Assembly: GCA_961205875.1 (NCBI GenBank)
Contig: OY540814.1
Span: forward strand, 8,972,993-9,036,992
Direction: 5' to 3'
Source: Sialis fuliginosa
Lineage: Eukaryota; Arthropoda; Insecta; Megaloptera; Sialidae
Length of the DNA stretch: 64,000 bases
Shown: positions 1 to 9,830 of the stretch, piece after piece
How the letters are laid out: each line of letters begins with the position of its first letter
Numbering within the stretch: the stretch's first letter is position 1
The notes under the pieces: generated by a model
The model's input: the letters and a program-made list of their open reading frames with translations, nothing else
The model's database searches: none
What the model was told of the DNA's origin: nothing
Position numbers and translations under genes: made by a program

Positions 1-1074
1 AATAAAACAAAAACAGTTGAAGATATCAGGTCCTAATTTTTCAGTGAATTTTCTGTATTACAGAATGTTTTATTTCCAGAGGTATCAACTTAAAAAACGT
101 TAGTTATTACAGCTTAAAAAAAGTGTGTTCAACCAATTTAATCAGCGTAGCGGATAAACAAATGAATTTTTTGATTATTTTCAAAATGCAAGTTGTAGAG
201 AATTTTGTAGCGAATAACTTTTATTTGAAACTTTTTTTTGTATAATACTTATTTAGACCGTTATTTAGCAAAAATCAGGAAATCTAAAGAATTTTGCAAT
301 TGAATAATGGATAACTCTTGTCGCGGAGCAAACTTAGGGTATTATTCTACACCACTTTTGTAACATATCCTGTAAGTATTAAAACTGTACGCAAAAATAA
401 TCTCTTTTAGCCTCCACAGCCTGGACTACCCGGTATTCGTTAAATCTTTTTGTTTCAACACTTTGTTTTCGTTCCATTTTTGTAAAAACACTATTTTTCA
501 ACTAAAGAGAGTTTGTAATGGCCAACACTTGCACAACAAGTGTTGCGAAGTTCATTTGAAAAATTTTGACAAAAGGTTTTCGTTATCAACACAACAGGCG
601 TTGAAAAACTTTTGCGTATTATAAACGGGATCTGTGAGCGTTAAAAATGGGAATATTTATATATTTATTTACGTATCGGGGTCAGGACCATGGCAAAAAC
701 GCGTAACACAATGGATAGCGCTATAAACGGGAGCTTTATATCGAAGTTTCATTTCATTTTAAAAACAATTGGAGATTTTCTTCCTTGAAGAAAATTGATC
801 CCAAATAATCAATAAAACTCTTCTATGCACTGACGTTTTTGAATTACTGTGTCACCCAGATATTATGGCGAAAATAATTCGAATTGATTCAAGGAAGGTC
901 ATAATGAATATTTTTTATACTTGTAAATTTGAACTAATTCTGGCATCTTATTGTAATATTTTATAAACTACATCAATACTCTATAAGTAAATCAAATGAA
1001 GCCAAGAAGTGCTGATTAGCTGTGTAATATAACGTATTTATAATTAAAAAAAAATATATATACTAAAAAAAATC
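1..1074. other. Unassigned AT-rich sequence
   Basis: No coding region or recognisable element. One perfect small hairpin is visible: 9-bp arms CAACACTTG / CAAGTGTTG at 523-531 and 537-545 with a 5-nt loop. The rest is A/T-rich with scattered homopolymers and reads as decayed intergenic DNA. Confidence 0.6.
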
Positions 1075-2218
1075 TCCATATAAATTTTTCAACCGTTTTG
1101 CAATCTCGTATGGGTTCAATTTTCAGGATACGAAGTAGCCTATGCTCTTCTTCGGGATGCAAGCTATCTCACTGCCAAATTTCATTACTATCCGTAAAGC
1201 GGCTTAGCCGTAAACAGGTAACAAATAGACAGACTGAGAGATACACTTTCGCATTTATAATATGTCTCGAATCCTATGTAAGATAAGCAGGGCCGGATTA
1301 ACAACGTAGCAGGAGTAGCAACTGCTACGGGCCCCGCGTCCTTGGGGGCCCCCGCGACTCTCTGGAAAAATATTTGTTATAAATATGTTTTATAAATTTT
1401 TATAAAACAAAAATAGGGAAATAAAAAATGAGTAACACGACTAAAAAAAAAACAAGATCTAGTTTTTATTTTTTTATACTCCAAATTTTTTAATTCATAA
1501 AATCTGAAATTTCAATCGGTAAGACCAAAAAAAAAAGGTCTTCAGTTTTTAATGTATATTATATTTTCCATTATTTGTAAAAATTCTCATTATCCAGTCC
1601 ATATAGAAATTTTTTCAATCGTTGATACCCAGAGTTTCACCCCCCCCCCCACACCCCCGACGCCAATGCCAAGGGCCTCTTTATAACATTTGCTACGGGC
1701 CCCGCGCTTTCTTAATCCGGCCCTGAAGATAAGGGGTTGTTTTGTCCCCCTAATAACCTCTCTTCCGTAGTATTTTTCTCGCTAAATCGAATGTAACTAA
1801 TTACAACCCTTCATATGTGACAGGGGGTGAAATATAAAATTTGTCTTATTTTTAGTTTTCTTTCATTATATAAAATCGTAAATATCTCGGCTCCTATGCG
1901 AGATAGAGTGTTGTTTTTCCCCCTGATCGCCCCGCCACCGTAGTATTTTTCCCGCCGGATCGAATAAAACCACTTACACTCCTTCATATGTAACGGAGGG
2001 TAAAATACATATTAATTACTACACAAAATTTTAAATTTTCCACCCCCTTGCAATTCATTAGGGGTTACATTTTCGAGATATAAAGTAGCCTATGTCCGTC
2101 CTTCGAATGCAAGCTATCTCACTGCCAAATTTCATCAAGATCGGTTCAGCGGTTTAGCCGTGAAAAGGTAACAAACAGACAGAGAGACAGACAGACACAC
2201 ATTCGCATTTATAATATT
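1075..2218 (+). repeat. Dispersed repeat with ~175-bp subunits and two GACAGAC-type tails
   Basis: Two related tails occur at about 1075-1270 and 2040-2218. Both run through a GCAAGCTATCTCACTGCCAA block, a GCGGYTTAGCCGTRAA block, then CAGACAGA-rich sequence and CGCATTTATAATAT. Between them lie subunits, each with an AATATCTCGGCTCCTATGCG-like start, a CCCCCT run, CCGTAGTATTTTTC and CTTCATATGTRAC, with a period of about 175 bp once the nested element at 1288-1725 is removed. Tails of this kind are common in insect genomes and are usually taken as 3' ends of non-LTR or derived elements; that assignment is inference. A related inverted subunit pair lies at about 43840-44240. Confidence 0.65.
1288..1725. 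mobile_element. hAT-type MITE (CAGGGCCGGATTAA ends), 438 bp
   Basis: Terminal inverted repeats CAGGGCCGGATTAA at 1288 and TTAATCCGGCCCTG ending at 1725. A second shared block, GCTACGGGCCCCGCG, lies just inside each end. The element is flanked by a perfect 8-bp direct repeat AAGATAAG (1280-1287 and 1726-1733), the duplication length of hAT transposases. The interior is A/T-rich with an 11-C run at 1640-1650 and has no coding capacity, so it is non-autonomous. It interrupts the older repeat at 1075-2218, so it is the younger of the two. Confidence 0.9.
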
Positions 2219-3410
2219 AAATAGTATGGAGTATGGATTAAATGTTGGAACTACCAGTGTTCTGTAAATCATAAATGTTTATATTATTTATGAATTAATG
2301 GAAGTAATAATTAAAAAAATGTTTGAGAAACGCTGAACATCAAACCCCCAATAGTTTTGCGTGTTCTAAAACAAAGTTGAGGGAAATACACACACACACA
2401 TACACTTAGTTTCCGTCGAGACAAAAATGAGATTTGAAACACTTATATTGATTAACTTTTCCCTGCGTCCTTTTTCTTCTTCGTTTGCGGTGTGACGTAG
2501 GTAATTACACCGGCGGAGTAAATCAGTGTTGTTGGTCTCTCTGTCCCTCATGTCTATAGAATAATTTATTAGATGTCATATCAAATTCAAAGTTTTGATC
2601 GAGTTAACTTAGTTCCTTGTACGTGGCTCGTACATATTTGCAAGTATCAGTGTTAGTGCACTTGTATGTTACATTAAAATCATTGTTTATAGAGTTGGGT
2701 GTGTCTCGATGTTCAAATGCTGGGAGATATAATACTATAGTCGTCAAATTTTAATTTTGATAAAAAATAATATTTTACCTAATTTTTTAATTCCAATGTT
2801 AGTTTTTATGTTATTTTAAAGATATTATAAATATGATCATGTATTAATTAAATCCTGTATACAAATAATGAAATAAATACGGTTCGAAGTTTGTAATTAT
2901 AAAATCATAAATCTAAAACTGTTTGGAATATTGAATTGTATATGAGAAAAAAGTTGTTGGGTACAAAGAAAAAAATTGCGTTGAACCAAGAAAATCCATG
3001 TTTCATATACATATGTAATATATCGAAAACAATAATATCTTAATATTGGAATATAGGTACTCTTAATCCAATTAAATTAATTATTGTTTCTCTTGAAAAT
3101 AATATTTCGAAGTCAATTATTTTTTTAGCTTTTTATGCGTGTATTATAATATGATCTATGAAACAGTATGTGGAAACGATTATTTTTGATCATAATTACA
3201 TATACGTATACAATATATCAAAATTTTGCTAATTTGACTGAAGGTAATCTTCCATAAGAAGTGACTTTATTCATCCATTATACAAAAAGTTAAAAATTAT
3301 AAATCTTCATTTGAAATAAAGGCTATATTGTCTATAGAAACGTATTTAAGATATATGACGTGCCTACAACTAAATTATTCCTTAGAGAAATTAGTAGCTA
3401 AAGTCCGCTA
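2219..3410. other. Unassigned AT-rich sequence
   Basis: A short (CA)n tract near 2387-2400 is the only simple repeat of note. A 61-codon minus-strand frame at 2366-2551 has no recognisable motif and runs through the CA tract; I treat it as chance. No inverted termini or family similarity to the rest of the window was found. Confidence 0.55.
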
Positions 3411-3885
3411 TTCATAAATACTAGTATCGCCTATGGTCGAAATTCGACCAATATTTTACCTGCCTTAATGGCAACATACACACATGATTTTTTTGTGCAC
3501 ATCTATAGCACAGTACCTAACTTAACCTAACCTGCTTTTACATCAAAAATTTCCAAATAAAAACACTGCAATTGAAATTTCTATACGCATATTCTACGTT
3601 TTGACAGAAACCTAAAATGATTTATTTTTTCCGCATGGTGGTGCTGGGAGTATTGCTATGCTATTGAACGATGCGAGGGGAAAAAACAAACAGCGAGAGG
3701 GGAAATCATGTGTATATTATGTTAACTTTATGTTACCTACCTTAACGGCAACATACACATATGATTTTTTTTTGTGTACATCTATGGTACAGTACCTTTC
3801 GAATAATATATGTAAGTTTTATTCACCTCCTTTTATAATAAATACTAAAAAACGTACGACAATTTTCGATATTTTTTGCCAAAAA
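3411..3885 (+). repeat. Dispersed repeat J, copy 1 (CTAGTATCGCC start)
   Basis: Shares its whole layout with 62792-63420. It starts CTAGTATCGCC, then a perfect 15-bp palindrome GGTCGAAATTCGACC (3435-3449), then an ACCTGCCTTAAYGGCAACAT block with CACATGAT and GCACAGTACC. A second, diverged version of that block begins near 3735, followed by TCACCTCCTTTTATAATAAA. The block spacing is about 277 bp here and about 461 bp in the other copy, so this copy has lost inner sequence. Short in-frame runs here are not genes. Confidence 0.75.
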
Positions 3886-3987
3886 TACATCAACATTCCG
3901 CACACTTCCTGGGCAATCCTAGTTGTGTTGGTGGTAAAGGCTTTTGCAATATGATATACTCGAAACTTTCAATACCTTGATTCCATT

Positions 3988-4053
3988 AAGGCTCTGTCAA
4001 ACAGGAAGCGAACTGTCCGCGCGGACAGTCCGCCTCCTGTTTGACAGAGCCTT
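3988..4053. repeat. 66-bp near-perfect GC-rich palindrome
   Basis: Two 33-nt arms meet with no spacer at 4020/4021. Reading inward from each side the arms agree at 31 of 33 positions. The outer part contains CTCTGTCAAACAGG and the centre reads ACTGTCCGCGCGGACAGT. The surroundings are A/T-rich, so the composition stands out. It could be two transposon inverted repeats that have lost the sequence between them, or a palindromic control site; nothing in the flanks decides. Overlapping short frames on both strands follow from the symmetry. Confidence 0.85.
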
Positions 4054-4687
4054 TATGGTTGATTTTGAGTCGCTGAATACGAAAAAAATAACGCGCTCGC
4101 GTGAGGAGTGGGGCTTCACCCTTAAAAATGGGGTAACCCAATGTCCATGTTCAAATGTATAATGTATACATATAATTTTTCTACAATGAACATATAAAAA
4201 GGTAAAAATAAAAACATACCCCTTATAAAACAATTACGTTTAAAAATCAATACCAACATTTAATAAACATGTTTCAAGGCTATAAATAACTGTACAACCA
4301 GTAGGTCAAGTTGTACGCCAACATATTAACAATAAATGTAACTTATGGCTAAGGCATTAACGTGAGGATTAGTAAATGATTTATCAATAATCATATCGAA
4401 TGAGCCGTAGTGTATATATACTATATAGTAAACATATCCGCTACAATATATACACCAGCAGTGCATGTCATAAGTGCATTTGTGCTATTCGAGTTTGTGT
4501 GCTTTCTATTTTGTTATGTTAAACTCACTGGGACACTTTTGTATGGGTATATGTATGTATGTGTGTGTGTGTTAATGGATGTAGATTGATTGTCAAGTTC
4601 TTTGAATTTCAGAGGAAGTAGAAAACTCAATTTATTTATATTTATTTTAGTATCAAAGTAATAAATAGTAGTACTTAACACTAGACC
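4054..4687. other. Unassigned sequence with GT microsatellite
   Basis: A GTAT/GT-rich microsatellite lies at about 4542-4572. No gene or terminal repeat is seen. The right edge is the start of the CGTGAG element; its imperfect duplication, ACTAGACC, is at 4680-4687. Confidence 0.5.
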
Positions 4688-5350
4688 TAGAGCTGGGCGC
4701 GGGCCGTGAATTTTTTGGGTCACGTCGGGTCACGGTCGTAACCCGCGTGAGCGTGAGAGATTTTCAAATCTTGAATCGTGAGTGTGCGTGATCGTGAGTC
4801 AAAATAAAACAACCGTGCGTGAGTTCGTGAGTATATTTTGAAGATAATTTTTTTTATAAACTTATTTGATCTTTTTTTTAATATCTGAACTAATAATGCA
4901 TAAATATAATAATGTTTTAAAACGAATTTTGACATTAAAAAATACAGTATAAAAAATAAATGTTATTTTTAGAAGCAGTTTCACATGGTCAGTATTGCCA
5001 ACTCTATCAGAACACCAAAAATAGATTTAAAAATGCATTGTAGCTTTATTTTCTTATTGTTTTGTTTGCTATTACTGTACTAGAATGCAATTTAGAAGAA
5101 AATAATATGAATATAAAATATACACAATGTATAAGTAGCACGTAAAAAACATTAATTTTCATCATTCAAAATTTAATTTACAACAATTAGATTAAATCGG
5201 GTCATGAGCGTGAGTTAAAAAATAGAATTCGTGAGCGTGTGTGATCGTGAAAACTTTTTTTTTAACCGTGAGTGAGCGGGCGTGACTAATTTTTTTTCTC
5301 TCGTGAGCGTGCGTGATCGTGAGCAAAAATTACTCAAGCGCCCAGCTCTA
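4688..5350 (+). mobile_element. CGTGAG-rich hAT-like MITE, copy 1
   Basis: Starts TAGAGCTGGGCGC and ends GCGCCCAGCTCTA, a 13-bp inverted repeat. The 8-bp flanks ACTAGACC and ACTAAAAC agree at 6 of 8 positions, fitting an aged hAT duplication. Both ends carry dense arrays of GTGAG/CGTGAT-like words for about 130 bp, on one strand at the left and repeated at the right. The ~350-bp core is A/T-rich and shared with the copies at 6917 and 36109, including CACATGGTCARTATTG. There is no coding capacity; reading frames inside are by-products of the repeated motif. Orientation is opposite to copies 2 and 3. Confidence 0.85.
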
Positions 5351-5389
5351 ACTAAAACTACCAACAGTTGTTATATATGTATCTATTTC

Positions 5390-5420
5390 TACCAAACCGG
5401 TCAAAATGACCGGTTTGGTA
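5390..5420. repeat. 14-bp perfect hairpin, possible piggyBac-type end
   Basis: TACCAAACCGGTCA and its exact reverse complement are separated by AAA, giving a 14-bp stem with a 3-nt loop. It lies about 130 bp beyond the stop codon of the piggyBac-like relic at 5551-5690, where a terminal or subterminal repeat would be expected. No TTAA target is seen next to it, so the link is inference. Confidence 0.6.
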
Positions 5421-5550
5421 TTTAGTTGACAAAATATTAAAATTTAAAGAAAAGTTTCAATGAAAATAAAATATATTTTATTCTTATATTGTAGGTACAT
5501 GATATATAAAATATACATAAAAACATAACATAAAAAATAGTAATATTATT

Positions 5551-5690
5551 TATTTTATATTATTATTATTTGTCTCACCACAATTTTTACATATAGAGAT
5601 TTTTTTCAATGAATATTTACCACAAACATATTTTCTACAACCAACACAGATATTCATTATTATTATTATCGATTTATACACATTATATTA
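5551..5690 (-). pseudogene. Decayed piggyBac-like transposase, C-terminal Cys-rich domain
   Basis: The minus strand from 5654 reads NICVGCRKYVCGK, then YSLKKISICKNCGE, followed by an Asn run, IK and a stop at 5551-5553. The cysteines form C-x2-C-x4-C...C-x2-C, with Tyr where a His is usual. PiggyBac transposases end in such a Cys-rich, RING-like DNA-end-binding domain, and the natural stop just after it fits. Upstream the frame soon meets a stop and I cannot recover the DDD catalytic core, so only the tail is left. A Cys-rich piece of another protein is the alternative. The two CGTGAG elements lie on either side (4688-5350 and 6917-7522). Confidence 0.5.
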
Positions 5691-6916
5691 TATATTAGAA
5701 TTTATCCATACTTTTGCCAAAAATCAGTGAATATCTGCGCGACTGGTTACTCTATAAACGTAGGCACTACATTCCCACTACGAATGTATTAATTATATCA
5801 ACATCACAATTGTTATTGATTATCATTATCATTTATAAACATTTTTAGAAAAAAATATAAATTATTTGTCGTAAATCAATAACAATCATATTTGTTTACC
5901 TAAACTAATTCTAGTGTCTTGAGATTTCAAAAAATGAAACAGTAGTATTTGTATTAGTTAGACAATATATTTTTGAAAACTACAAAAAAATACATATACG
6001 TACTAATAAGTAGTCTTAAAAAAATTAAAAATACATATATATATTCATTGTACAGATAGAACCAACAGATTTATACATATATAGTATTGAGTATTGATGC
6101 GAGCAATGTATGCCCTCAGGGTTTCTGGCACCCAATAACATGTTTGGAACATATTCTATTACAGCAGGAAATCAAAGTAATTATTGCTAAAAGTCATATC
6201 CACATGAATAGTTTGGTAATAATTAATATAATAAATAATAACAATAACGTAAATGAAAATAATTAATCATTGACCGGAAGTTCTTTATGAAATAGCTAAA
6301 GACCCCTCCCCCCTCCCAAAAAAATTACACCTAAAATTTATCGTTATTGGTTATCTCTAAAACAATATAGTTAAAAGTTAGATAAAATTAATTTCAGTCA
6401 ATTTTTTTTCTATCTAATCGAAGCAGTTTACTATATTTTGAAAGTACCTATTAATTATTTTATTTACTACTTACTTAAAGTTACGAGTCTTAATATTTTT
6501 TTTGCCTCAATGTTCTTGAACATAATTCATTAGTAAATAGTACTGCACTGTTTTAATTTATTTGTTTAACTTTTGATCTATGTGGCGTTCTTTATATCAT
6601 AATTGGTTGATGTGCAAATGAATTATTACATTACATTAGCCCCTAATCGCTGGGGTGAATGTAATACGCTGCAATTCTATTTATACATTTGCGGTTAAAA
6701 TATTTAGAAACTCTAATTTAAAAATGAATGTGTACATGTTATAGTTTAATCAATCTACCCAAGCAAAAATGGACCCGAACCATACTGTTTGTTAAACCTA
6801 CCCTGAGCGGCGCAGTGGTAAAATCATATTCCCATCGCGTGTCCACGTTTTAAACATAAATGTGTTAATTATATTGTTTCAGGCTAATTGTAAGTATTTG
6901 TAAGTCAGCTATGAAA
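5691..6916. other. Unassigned AT-rich sequence
   Basis: No gene. A stem-loop lies at 6630-6665: arms ATTACATTAGCCCC and GGGGTGAATGTAAT pair at 13 of 14 positions. A C-rich patch is at 6302-6317. The rest shows no family similarity within the window. Confidence 0.5.
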
Positions 6917-7522
6917 TAGAGCTGGGCGCGTGATTAATTTTTGCGCACTCTCACGAGAGAAATTTTTTTAGTCACGCCCGATCACGCACGGTGAGTCACT
7001 CTCGTGACACGATTTAATGTAATTGTAGTAAATAAAATTTTTAAATGATGAAAATTAATGTTTTTACGTGCAATATAATATTATGTGTATATTTTATATT
7101 CATTCATATTATTTCTTCTAAACTGCATTTCCAGTATAAGTAATACCAAATATACCTAACAATAAGAAAATAAAACTACAATGCATTTTTAAATCTATTT
7201 TCGTGTTGCGATAGAGTTGGTAATATTGACCATGTGAAAGTGCTTCTATAAATAACATTTATTTTTTATACTGTACTTTTAAATGTCAAAATTCGTATTA
7301 AAACATTATTATATTTATGCATTATTGTGATAGTTCAGATATTAAAAAAAAGATCAAATAAGTATAAAAAAATTGTCTTCAAAATATACTCACGGACTCA
7401 CGCACGAGAAAAATGTACGATCACGCACGGTTGTTTTAATTTGACTCACGATCACTCACGCTTACGCTCACGTCGGGCGACCCGACGTGACTCGAAATAT
7501 TCACGGCCCGCGCTCAGCACTA
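6917..7522 (-). mobile_element. CGTGAG-rich hAT-like MITE, copy 2
   Basis: Starts TAGAGCTGGGCGCG and ends GCGCTCAGCACTA, a degraded version of the same 13-bp inverted repeat. Flanks CTATGAAA (6909-6916) and CAATAAAA (7523-7530) agree at 6 of 8. The core matches copy 1 in inverted orientation and copy 3 in the same orientation. The 76-codon frame starting at 7327 lies in the right-hand CTCACG array and is not a gene. Confidence 0.85.
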
Positions 7523-7630
7523 CAATAAAAGGCAAAAAAAGAATATACAATAAATGATTATATTATTATACATAAAATGTACCCCACTTACCCTAATATA
7601 ATTTTATTAAAACAGTTAATACTATTAACC

Positions 7631-7753
7631 CAGTGGCGGACTAAAGAAGGCTGGTACCCTGAGCGGAATGTTAGTTATGCATTATGGTACCCTTTTGTAC
7701 TTTGACACGCGAGGTGATTCCTTCATCTCCCGCCGCCTCTTAGTTCACCGCTG
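7631..7753. mobile_element. Possible 123-bp hAT-like mini-element (CAGTGGCGG end)
   Basis: CAGTGGCGGACTAA at 7631 and TTAGTTCACCGCTG ending at 7753 are imperfect inverted repeats of a hAT type. No 8-bp duplication is seen (TATTAACC against TCTGTCTG), and the right end abuts repeat H. Alternatively 7631 pairs with the similar end at 10758 as the remains of a ~3.1-kb element. Confidence 0.4.
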
Positions 7754-7985
7754 TCTGTCTGTCCGTTAATACGCTTATCACTCGAGAACCACTATCCAAT
7801 TTACATGTTTTTAAATGCATAGATATGTTATTTGGCCAGATTTTAATATATATTTTATTACATTAGGCAACAAAAAGAATAAGTAGTGACGATAATAGCA
7901 AATCAAGTCGGAAAAAAGTTTGCCACCAGCCCGCTCTTTTGCAATACACTGTAATGAATTGTGTAGAATAAAAAGATCTAAAATA
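7754..7985 (-). repeat. Dispersed repeat H, partial copy
   Basis: Inverted and diverged copy of the 3' part seen at about 41340-41650 and 49530-49805. Shared landmarks are TGTCTGTCCGTTAA, TGCGCTTAT-like sequence, GGCCAGATT, a GGAAAAAAGTTTGCC block and CTCTTTTGCAATAC. It is a short piece of what looks like a non-LTR-type repeat, with no open frame. Confidence 0.65.
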
Positions 7986-9395
7986 ATTCAACTATATTCA
8001 GCTACTATTTTATCATTGTAAAAATGTTTCATTATTATTTTACAGTGAAATTATAAGATACAAAATACATAACATACAGTTACAAGTATGTTTGAAGTTA
8101 CAGACAGCATTTTTATATCCGAGTAGTTCAAATAACCATTTACAAGTCATCTATGTTATGTTTTTACACATGTACAATATTGTACAATATGTAAAAAATA
8201 AAATCACATTCATATGTATAAATACCATTCATGTACAATACATCCACGTACCACATATACATAAGTATGTGAGTATGTATTGTGTCAGAATGATGGATGA
8301 ATTTAGGTCCTCACGTGAGTTAGATATCACTCCTTGTCGATGGATTACCTCCTGCATATTGTGCTCACTATTTTTTTTTATAACAAAACACGTAATTCTA
8401 ATAACTCAACGATATGATGTATGATTTATATTGTTTCTGTTTCTTCTCGGTCACTTTCTACATTTGTGTTTTGTTTTGTTTTATGCACATGTTTCCATTT
8501 ATCATTTCTACATGTGTACCCGAGCAGTAGTCAAGCGGTCACAAGGGAGGCTCAAAGTATTAGTGTTTTTGAACCTTAAATTATATTATTACGTTTTGTT
8601 TATTGTTATTTTCCTTTTTGTGTGTTCTTATTTAAAGTTTTTCTTTACTTTAGAAGAAAATACTGTCATTTGTGAAATATTAAATATCTAATGAAATTAG
8701 TGGTGGCACCAAGTCTGTCAGACACGCATGTATTTTACAATTTTGAAGAGCAATTTGAAATTTTAGGGACGTATAAAAATATTATATTTAATTTAAATAA
8801 TTGAATCGATGAGAAGAAGAACAGTACAAGTCCAAATTCTGCCTTTTTCGTTTTTTTTTTTTACATGAAACAGTTCGATAAATGTAGATCTAAATATCGA
8901 GTGTAAGAGTAATATTATACCTGCCTCTCTTTATGGTTTCAGGTATGTTTTAAATTTGAATGAATGGAAGAACAGTACCTGTCCAGTATTAGTTCCGTTT
9001 TTTTTTAGAAAAAAATATAAATTAAAATCATCTTTTACTAATTGAGATCTACATTTTGACACCCCACATGCCTAGATATAAAACAAAATTCTATGGCACC
9101 CCTCCCTATTTCTCCAAAATTTGAAATGATATTGTTGATTTTAGTATTTGTCGTTGGTAGTCTACCAAATCCTCGTTACCTAATTTTTTTCAGATTTTTT
9201 CAGCCAGTAGTTACCGAGCGTTATTTTTTCGTACACTTTTAATTTTTTGACAATTTTAATCTAAATCTAAATTTTTCTGCTATGCAAACTTCAAAATAAC
9301 ATTTAAAACGTCAAAGCAAATTAAGATAAATCTTTTTAAGATAATATTTTACAATACAAATTGTTGTGACCTATATTATAGGAAATTGAATGCTC
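7986..9395. other. Unassigned sequence with a two-copy ~150-bp repeat
   Basis: Frames of 110 codons (8092-8424) and 86 codons (8431-8691) are Tyr/Ile/Phe-rich translations of A/T-rich DNA without a motif; I do not call them genes. A diverged tandem pair is visible: GAAGAACAGTACAAGTCC near 8816 and GAAGAACAGTACCTGTCC near 8966. A C-rich patch with CATGCCTAG and GGCACCCCTCCC lies near 9060-9110. Confidence 0.5.
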
Positions 9396-9830
9396 TACAA
9401 AAAAGATTCTTTAAAATTTTCACGTAACATTTGTGTCGTTCTTGAGATATCTTGAAAAAATAAATATTTTAGGATGTCACAAATGGGACCGTTCTTAAGC
9501 CAGACTCAACCATCCAACCAAGTTTCATTAATATCGGTACAGTGGTTCATGAGTTATGCGTGTGATAAGGATTCACTCGACATACAAATAAACAGACAGA
9601 CACGGAACGAAAAGTGTTTGTCTTGACCCGAAACGGAAAGATCAATTTAAAATTTTGAAATCGGAGAACAATTTTTTTATCTCATTTTAAAACGATCACA
9701 AAGCTTCTCGTATCTTCGATTTTTGCGAGGAAGCAATATTACTTTTCTATTGTGAGACAATTTCGAAGTCATAAAGATATGTTGATAAATAGAGAATAAG
9801 AAATATGAAACTCCAATAAACAAAACAAAC
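9396..9830 (+). repeat. LINE-like tail followed by a fragment of repeat I
   Basis: About 9396-9615 runs through CATCCAACCAAGTTTCATTA, ATATCGGTACAGTGGTTCAT and AAACAGACAGACAC, the layout of common insect repeat 3' tails. About 9645-9800 (TTTTGAAATCGGAGAACAAT, then CACAAAGCTTCTCGTA) is related to 45214-45320 inside repeat I. Neither part is coding. Confidence 0.5.

Noticed and set aside
3518-3535. CCTAA-type words (also near 29267 and 62905) as telomere-like (TTAGG)n
   Set aside because: Only about two imperfect units each, inside or beside dispersed repeats; far too short for telomeric DNA.
4514-7557. Frames of 69-76 codons rich in His, Arg and Thr in the CGTGAG elements
   Set aside because: They are translations of the repeated CTCACG/CGTGAG words near the element ends, present in whichever frame the array allows.
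8092-8691. Two adjacent frames of 110 and 86 codons as possible genes
   Set aside because: Translations are Tyr/Ile/Phe/Leu-rich as expected from A/T-rich DNA, without domain, signal or conservation; no splice context.
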